This document shows positions 1 to 11,729 of a stretch of DNA of 64,000 bases, in pieces (the first letter of the stretch is position 1; each line of letters opens with the position of its first letter). This DNA is from Brevibacillus brevis NBRC 100599 (GTDB taxonomy: Bacteria > Bacillota > Bacilli > Brevibacillales > Brevibacillaceae): positions 27,501 to 91,500 of the forward strand of contig NC_012491.1 in NCBI RefSeq assembly GCF_000010165.1. Reading direction: 5' to 3'. The notes under the pieces were generated by a model, which saw nothing but the letters and a program-made list of their open reading frames with translations, searched no databases and was not told the origin of the DNA. A program made the position numbers and the translations under genes.

Positions 1-1
1 T

Positions 2-1468
<1,467 letters not shown>

Positions 1469-1495
1469 GCGAAAAATGATACGGAAGACCTACGT

Positions 1496-1527
1496 CCCCT
1501 TTCTTTTATAAAGAGAGGGGATTTTTA
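1496..1527 (+). terminator. Intrinsic terminator of guaB
   Basis: A CCCC-rich left arm and an AGAGGGG right arm form a hairpin around a short AT loop, followed by ATTTTTA. It lies 28 bp after the guaB stop codon. Confidence 0.75.
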
Positions 1528-1655
1528 CTAGGTACTAACATATGGAAATAGGGGGAATCTCGCTTCAAGCTACCCTGCAACCTATGGTACACTTACAATT
1601 GTGTGCTTGTTTCATAAAAAATGAAATCGACAGAAATAGGAGAGTGAGAGATTAC

Positions 1656-2972
1656 ATGAAGCGAAAGACATGGACAAAGCGATTGACGGGTCTGTTCCTT
1701 TCTGTCGCTGTTTTTGCTACAGCAATGGGAGGAATGGTTTCAAAGGTGGAAGCTGCCCCTGTAGCATCTCAAGCGAATCTACAACTGGAAGCGAAGTCAG
1801 CCATTCTTGTTGAGGCATCGACGGGAAAGGTTCTCTATAGTAAAGATCCTGACGTAGCACTTCCGCCTGCGAGTATGAGTAAAATGATGACCGAATATCT
1901 GGTTCATGATGCCATCAAGCAAAAGAAAATGAAATGGGATGATGTCGTCCCTGTAAGTGAATATGCGTTTTATATCGCTAAAATTTCTGATTCGTCTGGT
2001 GTGTATTTGAATTTAGGCGAATCCTTTACGGTTAAACAATTGTACGAAGCGATGGCAATTGTATCGGCCAATGACGCTACTGTACTTTTGGCTGAGCATA
2101 TCGCAGGCAGTGAGGCAGCCTTTGTTGAACTGATGAACAAAAAGGCAGCAGAGCTTGGTATGAAAAATACTTCGTTCGTCACTTCAACTGGTTTGCCAGC
2201 CGATGAGTTAGGTCCATACTCAGTTCAGACCGATCAAAAAGAAAACCTGATGTCTGCTCGTGATTCAGCGATTCTTGCCCGTGCGCTGATTCACGATTTC
2301 CCGGATGCGTTGGAGACCTCCAAAAAACCAATCTTCACCTTCCGTACAGGTACACCAAATGAGTGGACTAAGAAAAACTATAACTGGATGCTGCCTAGTC
2401 TGATCAGTTACTACCCAGGTGTAGACGGATTAAAAACGGGGCACACAGATGCAGCAGGTTTTTGTTTTACAGGTACGGCTGTTCGCGACAACATGCGTTT
2501 GATTAGCGTCGTGATGAAAGCAAGCACCGAGTCAAAGCGTTTTGCTGAGACGAGAAAACTGTTTGACTACGGTTTTGGCAATTTCAAACTCACAAAACAA
2601 ATGGACAAGAATGTACCAGTCAAAGGCTTTGAAACAGCTCCTGTAAAAAACGGTGTAGAGGTAACTGTACCAGTCGTTACAGGCAGTGAAGTAAATATGA
2701 TCACCAAAACCGGTACGGAAGCAAAATACACGCCAACGGTTACCTTCCAGGAGCTAACCGCACCGATTCAGCAAGGACAAGTTGTCGGTAAGATCGTTTT
2801 GAAAGAAGAAGGTATGAAGGAATCGGATTACTTGCAGCCTGAAGACGCAGCAAAAGCAGGTGTGGATATCGTAGCAGGACAGGCAGTAGAGGAAGCAAGC
2901 TGGATTCGTCTGTTCTTCCGCAGCATTATAGAGTTTTTCAGCAATTTGTTTAGCAGTGGAACCGGAAATTAA
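1656..2972 (+). CDS. dacA: D-alanyl-D-alanine carboxypeptidase (PBP5-like)
   Basis: Low-molecular-weight penicillin-binding protein that trims the terminal D-Ala from peptidoglycan stem peptides at the outer face of the membrane. The start is ATG 1656, after an AGGAGAG site. An in-frame upstream start at 1542 would place extra residues before the signal peptide and lacks a good site. The 438-residue product has an N-terminal signal peptide (about residues 1-31, ending in a VEAAP segment). The active-site motif SMSK is at Ser73-Lys76, SAN at 137-139 and KTG at 260-262. The C-terminal region forms the beta-rich PBP5_C domain and ends in a hydrophobic amphipathic helix for membrane anchoring. 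All catalytic motifs are intact. Confidence 0.96.
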   Translation: MKRKTWTKRLTGLFLSVAVFATAMGGMVSKVEAAPVASQANLQLEAKSAILVEASTGKVLYSKDPDVALPPASMSKMMTEYLVHDAIKQKKMKWDDVVPVSEYAFYIAKISDSSGVYLNLGESFTVKQLYEAMAIVSANDATVLLAEHIAGSEAAFVELMNKKAAELGMKNTSFVTSTGLPADELGPYSVQTDQKENLMSARDSAILARALIHDFPDALETSKKPIFTFRTGTPNEWTKKNYNWMLPSLISYYPGVDGLKTGHTDAAGFCFTGTAVRDNMRLISVVMKASTESKRFAETRKLFDYGFGNFKLTKQMDKNVPVKGFETAPVKNGVEVTVPVVTGSEVNMITKTGTEAKYTPTVTFQELTAPIQQGQVVGKIVLKEEGMKESDYLQPEDAAKAGVDIVAGQAVEEASWIRLFFRSIIEFFSNLFSSGTGN

Positions 2973-2979
2973 ATAACTA

Positions 2980-3009
2980 TTGTTTTCCCCTACATCTATC
3001 GTTTACAAT
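2980..3009 (+). promoter_or_regulatory. Candidate pdxST promoter
   Basis: TTGTTT at 2980-2985 and TACAAT at 3004-3009 with an 18-bp spacer fit a sigma-A promoter placed 70 bp before pdxS. The -35 box is imperfect, so confidence is moderate. Confidence 0.45.
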
Positions 3010-3069
3010 GACGGTAACAGGAACCATAACACCGCATAACAGTTTCGGTTCTGACTCATGATGTAGGGG
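2987..3069 (+). repeat. 10-bp inverted repeat overlapping the pdxS ribosome binding site
   Basis: CCCCTACATC at 2987-2996 is exactly complementary to GATGTAGGGG at 3060-3069. The right arm contains the AGGGGG Shine-Dalgarno of pdxS. In an mRNA reading through from dacA the arms could pair and hide the site. A transcript starting at the candidate promoter around 3016 would lack the left arm. Confidence 0.5.
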
Positions 3070-3078
3070 GTATTTGTA

Positions 3079-3963
3079 ATGGTACAAGTAGGAACGTCCC
3101 GCGTTAAAAGAGGTATGGCTGAAATGCAAAAAGGCGGCGTCATTATGGACGTCGTGAATGCTGAACAAGCGAAAATTGCAGAAGCAGCGGGTGCTGTTGC
3201 TGTAATGGCTTTGGAGCGTGTACCGTCTGACATTCGTGCAGCTGGTGGAGTTGCGCGTATGGCTGACCTTAGCATTGTAGAGGAAGTACTGAATGCTGTT
3301 TCGATCCCTGTTATGGCAAAAGCTCGTATCGGTCATTTTGTTGAAGCGCGTGTTCTCGAATCTCTGGGTGTAGATTATCTCGATGAGAGTGAAGTGCTCA
3401 CTCCGGCAGATGACTTGTACCATATCAATAAAAAAGAGTTCACTGTACCGTTTGTATGTGGCGCCCGTGATCTGGGTGAAGCCCTCCGCCGTATTGGGGA
3501 AGGTGCATCCATGATCCGCACAAAAGGAGAGCCAGGTACCGGAAACATTGTAGAGGCTGTTCGTCACATGCGCACGATGATGTCCCAAATCCGTAAAGTG
3601 CAAGCCATGTCCTACGATGAACTGATGGCGGAAGCCAAAAACCTGGGTGCCCCATACGAACTGCTTGAAGAGGTACACAAAACAGGTAAGCTGCCAGTTG
3701 TAAACTTCGCAGCAGGTGGAGTAGCAACACCAGCAGATGCTGCCCTGATGATGCAACTCGGTTCCGATGGCGTGTTTGTTGGCTCTGGTATCTTTAAATC
3801 AGAGAATCCAGAGAAGTTTGCTCGCGCGATCGTGGAAGCGACCACCCACTACACGGATTACGAACTGATTGCTCGCGTATCCAAAGGCTTGGGGACGGCA
3901 ATGCCAGGAATCGAAATCTCCAAAATTCGTGAAGCTGATCGCATGCAAGAGCGCGGCTGGTAA
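3079..3963 (+). CDS. pdxS: Pyridoxal 5'-phosphate synthase, PdxS (lyase) subunit
   Basis: Synthase subunit of the DXP-independent vitamin B6 pathway. It condenses ribose 5-phosphate, glyceraldehyde 3-phosphate and ammonia to PLP. The 294-residue (beta/alpha)8 barrel is exactly the family length. Lys81 in the MAKARIGH segment forms the imine with the pentose substrate, and the second conserved lysine lies in the IRTKGEPG loop. The start ATG 3079 follows an AGGGGGTATTTGTA site. It is co-transcribed with pdxT, which begins 10 bp after its stop. Twelve PdxS and twelve PdxT subunits form the known complex. Confidence 0.97.
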   Translation: MVQVGTSRVKRGMAEMQKGGVIMDVVNAEQAKIAEAAGAVAVMALERVPSDIRAAGGVARMADLSIVEEVLNAVSIPVMAKARIGHFVEARVLESLGVDYLDESEVLTPADDLYHINKKEFTVPFVCGARDLGEALRRIGEGASMIRTKGEPGTGNIVEAVRHMRTMMSQIRKVQAMSYDELMAEAKNLGAPYELLEEVHKTGKLPVVNFAAGGVATPADAALMMQLGSDGVFVGSGIFKSENPEKFARAIVEATTHYTDYELIARVSKGLGTAMPGIEISKIREADRMQERGW

Positions 3964-3973
3964 GGTGAGTAGC

Positions 3974-4549
3974 ATGAAAATCGGCGTACTCGCTCTACAA
4001 GGAGCTGTAGCAGAACATCTGCGAATGCTAGAAGAGGTTGGTGCCACAGCTGTCCCGGTCAAAAGAGTAGAAGAACTGGATGACCTTGATGGACTGGTCA
4101 TTCCTGGCGGAGAAAGCACCACGATTAGCAAGCTGATGCACAAGTACGGATTCATGGAGGCGGTTCAAGAGTTCGGTAAGGCGAACAAGCCGATCTTCGG
4201 AACTTGCGCAGGAGCGATTCTTCTGGCGAAACGGATTCAAGGACAAGACGATTACCATTTAGGCTTGATGGATATCAAAGTGGAGCGGAATGCTTTTGGT
4301 CGCCAAAAGGAGAGCTTTGAAGTCTTGATGCCTGTTGCCGATGTGGGGGCAGATTACCCGGCAGTGTTCATCCGGGCACCGTATATCATGGAAGTGGGAG
4401 AGAACGGTCAAGTCTTGGCTAAGCACGAAGACAAGATTGTTGTCGCCCGAAGCGGTCACTATTTGGCAGCAGCCTTTCACCCAGAATTGACCGAAGATAC
4501 AAGACTGCACAAATACTTTCTCGACATGGTTAAGGAATACAGAAGCTAG
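3974..4549 (+). CDS. pdxT: Pyridoxal 5'-phosphate synthase, PdxT (glutaminase) subunit
   Basis: Class I glutamine amidotransferase that hydrolyses glutamine and channels ammonia to PdxS. The start is ATG 3974, 10 bp after pdxS. The longer upstream reading frame lies inside pdxS and was not used. The 191-residue product shows the PGGEST oxyanion segment (residues 44-49), the nucleophile Cys78 in FGTCAGA, and a C-terminal HPELTED with the catalytic His and Glu. An intrinsic terminator follows directly. Confidence 0.96.
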   Translation: MKIGVLALQGAVAEHLRMLEEVGATAVPVKRVEELDDLDGLVIPGGESTTISKLMHKYGFMEAVQEFGKANKPIFGTCAGAILLAKRIQGQDDYHLGLMDIKVERNAFGRQKESFEVLMPVADVGADYPAVFIRAPYIMEVGENGQVLAKHEDKIVVARSGHYLAAAFHPELTEDTRLHKYFLDMVKEYRS

Positions 4550-4560
4550 TTGTCATACCG

Positions 4561-4599
4561 GAAGATCGGGCCCTTAAAAAGGCGCCGATCTTCTTTTTT
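4561..4599 (+). terminator. Intrinsic terminator of pdxST
   Basis: GAAGATCGG and CCGATCTTC arms are followed by TTTTTTC, 12 bp after the pdxT stop. Confidence 0.85.
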
Positions 4600-4659
4600 C
4601 TGTAAAGATCGAGGTGGGCTGCTCTTTACATACGTATAGAACCTGTAGTACAGTTAACA

Positions 4660-6237
<1,578 letters not shown>

Positions 6238-6256
6238 TAACCGAGAGATTTAAAAA

Positions 6257-6294
6257 GCAGCTCTTGATCCATAACGGGTCAAGGGCTGTTTTAT
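6257..6294 (+). terminator. Intrinsic terminator of serS
   Basis: CAGCTCTTGA and TCAAGGGCTG arms are followed by TTTTAT, 20 bp after the serS stop. Confidence 0.8.
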
Positions 6295-6333
6295 ATTGTG
6301 TACTAATACAGGCGAATTTTTTTAAAAAACGTG

Positions 6334-6362
6334 TTGCACTGTACTAATCTCTGTTATATAAT
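6334..6362 (+). promoter_or_regulatory. Sigma-A promoter of the zinc-finger small protein
   Basis: TTGCAC at 6334-6339 and a perfect TATAAT at 6357-6362 with a 17-bp spacer lie 50 bp before the small cysteine-rich gene. Confidence 0.75.
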
Positions 6363-6603
6363 AAAAACAAATTTTAAGAATATTGTTTTAATACAGAAAT
6401 GGAGGAATGGAGAATGGACTGTTATCGGTGTGAAGGAAACGGAGAACAAAATTGCCCAAGATGTGGAGGCGTTGGTCGTGATGCCAACGGAGCGGCTTGC
6501 CACAAGTGCATGGGAGACGGGCATGTATGCTGCAGTCATTGTAGTGGCAGCGGGTATCAGGAGTAAGGACATTTTTTTTGTCACTACTGTTATATAATAA
6601 AAA
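6351..6603 (+). repeat. Duplicated 17-bp -10 region flanking the small zinc-finger gene
   Basis: CTGTTATATAATAAAAA occurs at 6351-6367 and identically at 6587-6603, 236 bp apart. The first copy is the -10 region before the small gene. The second lies after it, ahead of aceB, and has no good -35 box 17 bp upstream. Confidence 0.7.
6414..6566 (+). CDS. 50-residue protein with four DnaJ-type CxxCxGxG zinc motifs
   Basis: Small cysteine-rich protein. Translation from ATG 6414 gives 50 residues containing four regularly spaced DnaJ-type zinc motifs: CYRCEGNG (residues 3-10), CPRCGGVG (14-21), CHKCMGDG (29-36) and CSHCSGSG (40-47). Eight motif cysteines would bind two zinc ions in the DnaJ cross-brace arrangement. 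The start follows GGAGG at 6401-6405 with 8-bp spacing; an in-frame ATG at 6399 is possible but lacks a site. A consensus promoter lies just upstream. It has no J-domain or other domain, so it is not a chaperone by itself. Possible roles are a zinc-dependent protein-binding adaptor (compare anti-TRAP, which has one such domain) or a zinc store. Function is unknown. Confidence 0.8.
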   Translation: MDCYRCEGNGEQNCPRCGGVGRDANGAACHKCMGDGHVCCSHCSGSGYQE

Positions 6604-6657
6604 TAATTTTATCAATCTGTACCATAATAACTTTGAATTGAGGGAGGAGGGGCTGTT

Positions 6658-8265
6658 TTGACTACCGTACCAACGAATCCATATCCGCTGGAGGTGCAGA
6701 TTTCCGGTGAGATGCACCCTGGTTATCAAGAAATCCTGACACCAGAAGCGATTCAATTCGTGATGAAGCTGGAGCAAAGGTTTGGCGACAGACGACAACA
6801 ATTGTTGGCGAAACGCGTGGAGCGTCAATTGCAAATCGATGCAGGCCAACTGCCGGATTTTCTACAGGAGACAGCGGACATTCGTAAAGGAGATTGGACT
6901 GTTGCTCCATTGCCCAAAGATTTGCAGGACAGACGGGTGGAGATTACAGGACCTTCGGGTGACCGAAAAATGGTCATCAATGCACTGAACTCGGGTGCTC
7001 GACTTTTCATGGCTGACTTTGAGGACGCGAACTCACCGACCTGGGAGAACACCATCCAAGGCCAAATCAACATGAAGGATGCGGTACGCCGCAATATCTC
7101 TTACATCAGTCCGGAGGGCAAATCATACACCCTCAATGAAAAGACAGCGGTTTTGATCGTGCGTCCTCGTGGCTGGCATCTTGAAGAAAAGCACATCCTC
7201 CTCGATCAAAAACCGATCTCCGGTAGCCTGCTTGATTTCGGACTTTACTTTTACCACAACGTAGATGCTCTTATCGCGAATCAGACAGCACCGTATTTCT
7301 ACTTACCGAAACTGGAAAGCCACTTGGAGGCTCGACTCTGGAACGACGTCTTCCTTTTCGCGCAGGATGAATTAAATATTCCACGCGGTACAATTCGGGC
7401 GACAGTATTGATCGAAACGATTCTCGCAGCCTTTGAGATGGATGAGATTCTGTATGAGCTGCGCGAGCATAGTGCAGGACTGAATTGCGGACGTTGGGAT
7501 TACATTTTCAGCTATATCAAAAAGCTGCGGAATCAGCCTGATGTGATTACACCGGATCGTGCCCAAGTAACCATGACCGTTCCGTTCATGAAAGCATACA
7601 CAACGCTGGCCGTGAAGACTTGCCATAAACGGATGGCACCCTGCATCGGCGGAATGGCGGCACAAATTCCGGTGAAAAATGACCCGGTACAAAATGCTGA
7701 AGCCATCGCCAAAGTGCGCGCTGACAAAGAGCGGGAAGCGTACGATGGACATGACGGGACTTGGGTTGCTCACCCTGGGCTAGTGCCAGTAGCTATGGAA
7801 GTGTTCGATCGCCTGATGAGAGAGCCGAACCAAATCTGGTACAAACGTGAAGACGTAGACGTATCTGCTAGTCACCTGCTGGCAGTCCCAGAGGGCACGA
7901 TTACAGAAGCGGGTGTCCGTACGAACATAAGCGTAGGCTTGCAGTACATCGAGGCTTGGTTGCGAGGCTCTGGAGCTGTGCCGATCAACAATCTGATGGA
8001 GGATGCGGCTACAGCAGAAATTTCCCGGGCACAGGTCTGGCAATGGATGCGTCATCGTCACGGAGTCTTGCAGGATGGTAGAAAGGTGACGGAAGGCTTG
8101 GTGAAGCAGTGGCTGAGTGAGGAGCTGCAAGCGATCAAGCAAGCAATTGGCCAAGAGAGGTACGACAACAGCAAGTATACGATTGCAGGTGATCTGTTCT
8201 TGCAATTGGTAACGACAGAAGATTTCGAAGACTTCCTAACGGTACCGGGTTATCGCTATTTGTAA
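6658..8265 (+). CDS. aceB: Malate synthase A
   Basis: Glyoxylate bypass enzyme condensing glyoxylate with acetyl-CoA to malate, letting the cell grow on acetate or fatty acids. The 535-residue product matches the malate synthase A family length. It contains the signature around residues 100-125 ([18 protein letters not shown], then [10 protein letters not shown]), a [10 protein letters not shown] segment with the active-site Glu, and a [12 protein letters not shown] segment. The start is TTG 6658 after a strong GGGAGGAGGGG. aceA follows 26 bp downstream, so the two form an aceBA operon. The promoter is unclear; a copy of the upstream -10 region lies at 6587-6603. Confidence 0.96.
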   Translation: MTTVPTNPYPLEVQISGEMHPGYQEILTPEAIQFVMKLEQRFGDRRQQLLAKRVERQLQIDAGQLPDFLQETADIRKGDWTVAPLPKDLQDRRVEITGPSGDRKMVINALNSGARLFMADFEDANSPTWENTIQGQINMKDAVRRNISYISPEGKSYTLNEKTAVLIVRPRGWHLEEKHILLDQKPISGSLLDFGLYFYHNVDALIANQTAPYFYLPKLESHLEARLWNDVFLFAQDELNIPRGTIRATVLIETILAAFEMDEILYELREHSAGLNCGRWDYIFSYIKKLRNQPDVITPDRAQVTMTVPFMKAYTTLAVKTCHKRMAPCIGGMAAQIPVKNDPVQNAEAIAKVRADKEREAYDGHDGTWVAHPGLVPVAMEVFDRLMREPNQIWYKREDVDVSASHLLAVPEGTITEAGVRTNISVGLQYIEAWLRGSGAVPINNLMEDAATAEISRAQVWQWMRHRHGVLQDGRKVTEGLVKQWLSEELQAIKQAIGQERYDNSKYTIAGDLFLQLVTTEDFEDFLTVPGYRYL

Positions 8266-8291
8266 AAATAAAAAGAGTGGGGGAAATGAAA

Positions 8292-9581
8292 ATGACGAAA
8301 GTAAACAAGCAAGGCGCGATTCAACAGGTGGAGCAAAGCTGGCAGGGGGAGCGGTTTGAAGGGATTACACGCCCGTATACGGCAGAAGATGTCGTTCGTC
8401 TGCGCGGTTCCGTACAAATCGAGCATACGCTGGCTCGTCTGGGAGCAGAGCGTCTGTGGGAACTGTTGCATACCGAGCACCATATTAAAGCGTTGGGGGC
8501 TTTGACTGGGAATCAAGCGATTCAGCAGGTAAAGGCAGGATTAAAAGCGATTTATTTGAGTGGCTGGCAGGTAGCGGCCGATGCCAATCTGTCTGGTCAG
8601 ATGTATCCTGATCAAAGCCTCTACCCGGCAAACAGTGTGCCACAAGTCGTAAAAAGAATTAATCAGGCATTGCAACGGGCGGATCAGATCGATCAATCAG
8701 AGGGAGGTACCGACACGCATTGGTTTGCTCCAATCGTAGCAGACGCGGAAGCGGGTTTTGGTGGCCCGCTCAACGTCTTCGAATTAATGAAGGGTATGAT
8801 TGAAGCGGGCGCAGCAGGCGTGCATTTTGAAGACCAGCTGGCTTCCGAGAAAAAATGCGGTCATATGGGTGGAAAGGTGCTCATTCCGACGCAGGCGGCT
8901 GTACGTAATCTGATTTCCGCCCGATTTGCAGCAGATGTGATGGGAGTCCCGACGATTATCGTGGCGCGTACCGATGCCAATGGCGCTTTCCTAATCACTA
9001 GCGACATCGATGAGCAGGATAAACCATTCCTGACGGGTGAACGAACAGCAGAAGGATTCTTCCGTCTACGCGGCGGATTGGATGCAGCGATTGCGCGTGG
9101 CCTTGCGTACGCTCCTTATGCAGATTTGATCTGGTGCGAGACTTCTGAGCCGAATCTGGAGGAAGCACGCCGTTTTGCAGAAGCGATTCATGCCAAATAT
9201 CCGGGCAAACTGTTAGCGTACAATTGCTCACCTTCCTTTAACTGGAAAAAGAAGCTGGATGAACAGACCATCGCTCGCTTCCAGGAAGAGATCGGCGAGA
9301 TGGGCTACAAGTTCCAATTTGTCACGCTCGCTGGCTTCCACTCTCTGAATTACAGCATGTTTGAACTGGCGCGCGGCTATCGTGACCGCGGAATGGCTGC
9401 TTACTCTGAATTGCAGCAGTCTGAGTTCGATAGCGAAGTCCATGGCTATACGGCCACTCGTCATCAGCGTGAAGTGGGTACCGGGTATTTCGATGAGATT
9501 GCGCAGGTCATCTCTGGCGGCAATTCCTCTACGACTGCCCTCAGCGGGTCAACGGAAGAGGAGCAATTTGCTCACAATTAA
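8292..9581 (+). CDS. aceA: Isocitrate lyase
   Basis: Cleaves isocitrate to succinate and glyoxylate, the first step of the glyoxylate bypass, working with malate synthase encoded directly upstream. Of three clustered start codons (GTG 8277, ATG 8286, ATG 8292) I prefer ATG 8292, placed 8 bp after GTGGGGG; this gives 429 residues, close to the family length. The catalytic motif [11 protein letters not shown] carries the active-site Cys, and metal-binding acidic residues lie in the DAEAGFGGP and HFEDQL segments. A terminator follows, ending the operon. Confidence 0.96.
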   Translation: MTKVNKQGAIQQVEQSWQGERFEGITRPYTAEDVVRLRGSVQIEHTLARLGAERLWELLHTEHHIKALGALTGNQAIQQVKAGLKAIYLSGWQVAADANLSGQMYPDQSLYPANSVPQVVKRINQALQRADQIDQSEGGTDTHWFAPIVADAEAGFGGPLNVFELMKGMIEAGAAGVHFEDQLASEKKCGHMGGKVLIPTQAAVRNLISARFAADVMGVPTIIVARTDANGAFLITSDIDEQDKPFLTGERTAEGFFRLRGGLDAAIARGLAYAPYADLIWCETSEPNLEEARRFAEAIHAKYPGKLLAYNCSPSFNWKKKLDEQTIARFQEEIGEMGYKFQFVTLAGFHSLNYSMFELARGYRDRGMAAYSELQQSEFDSEVHGYTATRHQREVGTGYFDEIAQVISGGNSSTTALSGSTEEEQFAHN

Positions 9582-9602
9582 AGAGGAAAAACGAAGGCCT
9601 AG

Positions 9603-9634
9603 GTGGTTCTCTGGTATTCAGAGGGCCACTTTTT
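9603..9634 (+). terminator. Intrinsic terminator of aceBA
   Basis: GTGGTTCTCTG pairs with CAGAGGGCCAC (two G-U pairs) and is followed by TTTTT. Confidence 0.8.
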
Positions 9635-9772
9635 GCGTTCACTTCTATTTTTCATAGAGTCTTAATAGCTTTTTAACAACGCATTTATATCAGTTTCATT
9701 TTGATTGTGTACGATTGGGTTAGAAAAAGCCAAAAGACCAAACACAAATAAAAACGAAAAGGGGCCTTAAAG

Positions 9773-10870
9773 ATGAGAGGGAACCAGTTAAGCTGGAAAC
9801 GAACCGTTGTTGTCATGACATCTGTTTTTCTGCTTGCGGGATGTGCCACCGAGACGAAATCAGGCACTTCTCTGGATACGTCGCAATTGACCCTGGATCA
9901 AATCGTGGAAAAAGCGAAGCAGGAGGGAGAAGTCAACTCCGTGGGTATGCCAGACACGTGGGCAAACTGGGGGGAGACCTGGAGCAATCTCGGAAAAGAA
10001 TACGGCTTGAAGCATACCGACACAGATATGTCGAGCGCAGAAGAATTGGCTAAGTTTGAAGCAGAAAAAGAAGACGCTACTGCAGATATCGGTGATGTAG
10101 GTATCGCTTTTGGACCGTTAGCCAAGCAAAAAGGGCTGACGCTGCCTTACAAAACCTCTTACTGGAACGACATTCCCGACTGGGCAAAAGATGATGAAGG
10201 ACATTGGTTGCTAGGCTATACCGGAACGCTGGCTTTTATCACTGACAAGACAAAGGTGCAAAATCCCCCGAAATCCTGGGCAGATTTGAAAAACGGAAGC
10301 TACAAGGTCGCGATCGGCGATGTCATGAAAGCGAACCAGGCGCAGTTTGCCGTTTTGGCCGCCGCCTATGCTAATGGGGGAGATGAGAAAAATATTCAGC
10401 CCGGCATTGACTTTTTCGCTGAATTGGCCAAAAACAAACGGCTCAGTACGAGCGATCCGAGCCTTGCCAATCTAGAAAAGGGTGAGGTCGAAGTCGCAAT
10501 CTTGTGGGACTTCAATGCGCTCGGGTATCGGGACAAAATCGACAAAAACCGCTTTGATGTCCTCATCCCGGAGGAAGCATCAGTCAGCAGCGGGTACGCT
10601 ACAGTAATCAACAAGTACGCCAAGCACCCACACGCTGCCATGCTGGCTCGTGAATATATTCTCTCCGACGCTGGACAGTCCAATTTGGCTCGCGGCTATG
10701 CACGACCGATTCGCGCCAACGCCAAGCTGGATGAATCCGCTAAAGCCATGCTGCTCCCCGATGATATGTATAAAAACGCACGTCCGGTGGGCGATTTGAC
10801 TGCTTGGGAAGAGACGGCTAAAAAGTTGCCGCAGTTATGGCAAGAGAAGGTGTTAATCCATGTGCGCTAG
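9773..10870 (+). CDS. ABC transporter substrate-binding lipoprotein
   Basis: Extracytoplasmic solute-binding lipoprotein of 365 residues. It has a signal peptide with lipobox LLAGC (lipidated Cys about residue 24). The fold is of the iron/spermidine/thiamine/2-aminoethylphosphonate-binding type, recognised from features such as the WADLKNGSYKVAIGDV stretch, EVAILWDFNALGYR, and a C-terminal ILSDAGQSNLARGYARPIR segment. It is the first gene of a seven-gene cluster with its own permeases and ATPase. The substrate is not readable from the sequence. Because a phosphatase-superfamily enzyme and a PHP phosphoesterase are encoded with it, I infer a phosphorylated or phosphonate compound. The last 11 bp overlap the next gene. 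Confidence 0.85.
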   Translation: MRGNQLSWKRTVVVMTSVFLLAGCATETKSGTSLDTSQLTLDQIVEKAKQEGEVNSVGMPDTWANWGETWSNLGKEYGLKHTDTDMSSAEELAKFEAEKEDATADIGDVGIAFGPLAKQKGLTLPYKTSYWNDIPDWAKDDEGHWLLGYTGTLAFITDKTKVQNPPKSWADLKNGSYKVAIGDVMKANQAQFAVLAAAYANGGDEKNIQPGIDFFAELAKNKRLSTSDPSLANLEKGEVEVAILWDFNALGYRDKIDKNRFDVLIPEEASVSSGYATVINKYAKHPHAAMLAREYILSDAGQSNLARGYARPIRANAKLDESAKAMLLPDDMYKNARPVGDLTAWEETAKKLPQLWQEKVLIHVR

Positions 10871-11669
10871 CAAGCTCGCCATGATTGTGCTCGACGGATT
10901 GAGATTTGACACAGCCGTCTCGCACATGGGGTATCTTCATCACTTGGTCGAATACGGCATTGCGGCCCGTTTTCAGGTGAGATCGGAATTACCCAGTCTG
11001 TCTCGTCCCTTGTACGAGGTTCTTTTAACAGGAACTCCTGTGTGGAAGAACGGTATTTCTAGCAATCAGACGGTTCGGCTTTCGCATCAGGAGAGTCTCT
11101 TTCATCTGACGCGGAAAAACGGGATGTCCAACGCTGCTGCCGCTTATGGCTGGGTAAGCGAGCTATATAACAAGGCTCCATTCAATCCGTTTCACGACCG
11201 GATCCAATTGAACTCCGACAAACCGATACAAAACGGGATGTTCTACTGGGAGGATCACTATCCGGATACACACTTGTTTGCTGACGCCAACTTTTTGTTG
11301 AATGGATACAATCCAGATTTTCTTTACGTCCACTCCATGAATATCGACGATGATGGCCATAAGCATACGGCCGATTCAGCGCAATATCGAAATCGCGTTC
11401 TGGCGGCAGATTCGATACTGGCAAATGTGCTTCCTGCGTGGATCGATGCGGGTTATCAAATCATCGTGACAGCTGATCACGGGATGACAGCCGATGGAAA
11501 TCATGGTGGTACTTCTAGCGCTGACCGGGACGTTCCCTTGTTTGTCATCAGCAACCTGATATCTCCGGGGATTCGCGAGGAGGCAATTCCGCAATTGCAG
11601 GTGGCTCCGCTTGCCTGCCATTTGCTCGGCATCTCCCCCTCGAAAGAGATGCAGCCATTGAACGTATGA
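10860..11669 (+). CDS. Alkaline phosphatase superfamily hydrolase (type I phosphodiesterase/nucleotide pyrophosphatase-like)
   Basis: Soluble metal-dependent phosphoesterase of 269 residues with no signal peptide, so it acts in the cytosol. Metal ligands are visible in order: Asp12 in MIVLDGLRFD, a nucleophile candidate Ser in LPSLSRP (about residues 45-50) followed by LLTGTP and NGISSN as in the nucleotide pyrophosphatase family, Asp/His in NIDDDGHKH, and the TADHGM and NHGG segments. The family includes phosphodiesterases, phosphonoacetate hydrolase and phosphopentomutase-like enzymes. The start ATG 10860 overlaps the binding-protein gene. Inferred role: hydrolysis of the imported compound. 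A hairpin follows before the permease genes. Confidence 0.82.
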   Translation: MCASKLAMIVLDGLRFDTAVSHMGYLHHLVEYGIAARFQVRSELPSLSRPLYEVLLTGTPVWKNGISSNQTVRLSHQESLFHLTRKNGMSNAAAAYGWVSELYNKAPFNPFHDRIQLNSDKPIQNGMFYWEDHYPDTHLFADANFLLNGYNPDFLYVHSMNIDDDGHKHTADSAQYRNRVLAADSILANVLPAWIDAGYQIIVTADHGMTADGNHGGTSSADRDVPLFVISNLISPGIREEAIPQLQVAPLACHLLGISPSKEMQPLNV

Positions 11670-11678
11670 GGGCTGAGC

Positions 11679-11709
11679 AAGACGTCTCCCTAAGGGGGCG
11701 TCTTTTCCT
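11679..11709 (+). terminator. Hairpin between hydrolase and permease genes
   Basis: AAGACG and CGTCTT arms with inner CCC/GGG pairs are followed by TTTCC. The weak T run suggests partial termination or mRNA processing that would set a high ratio of binding protein to permease. Confidence 0.55.
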
Positions 11710-11729
11710 CTAAGAAAGGAGCTTTTGCG

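Noticed and set aside
2977-3756. 259-codon open frame on the minus strand
   Set aside because: Antisense to pdxS, with a composition unlike a real protein; pdxS is unambiguous.
6331-6597. 88-codon frame covering the small zinc gene in another frame
   Set aside because: Low-complexity hydrophobic translation with no ribosome site; the overlapping 50-codon frame with four zinc motifs is clearly the coding one.
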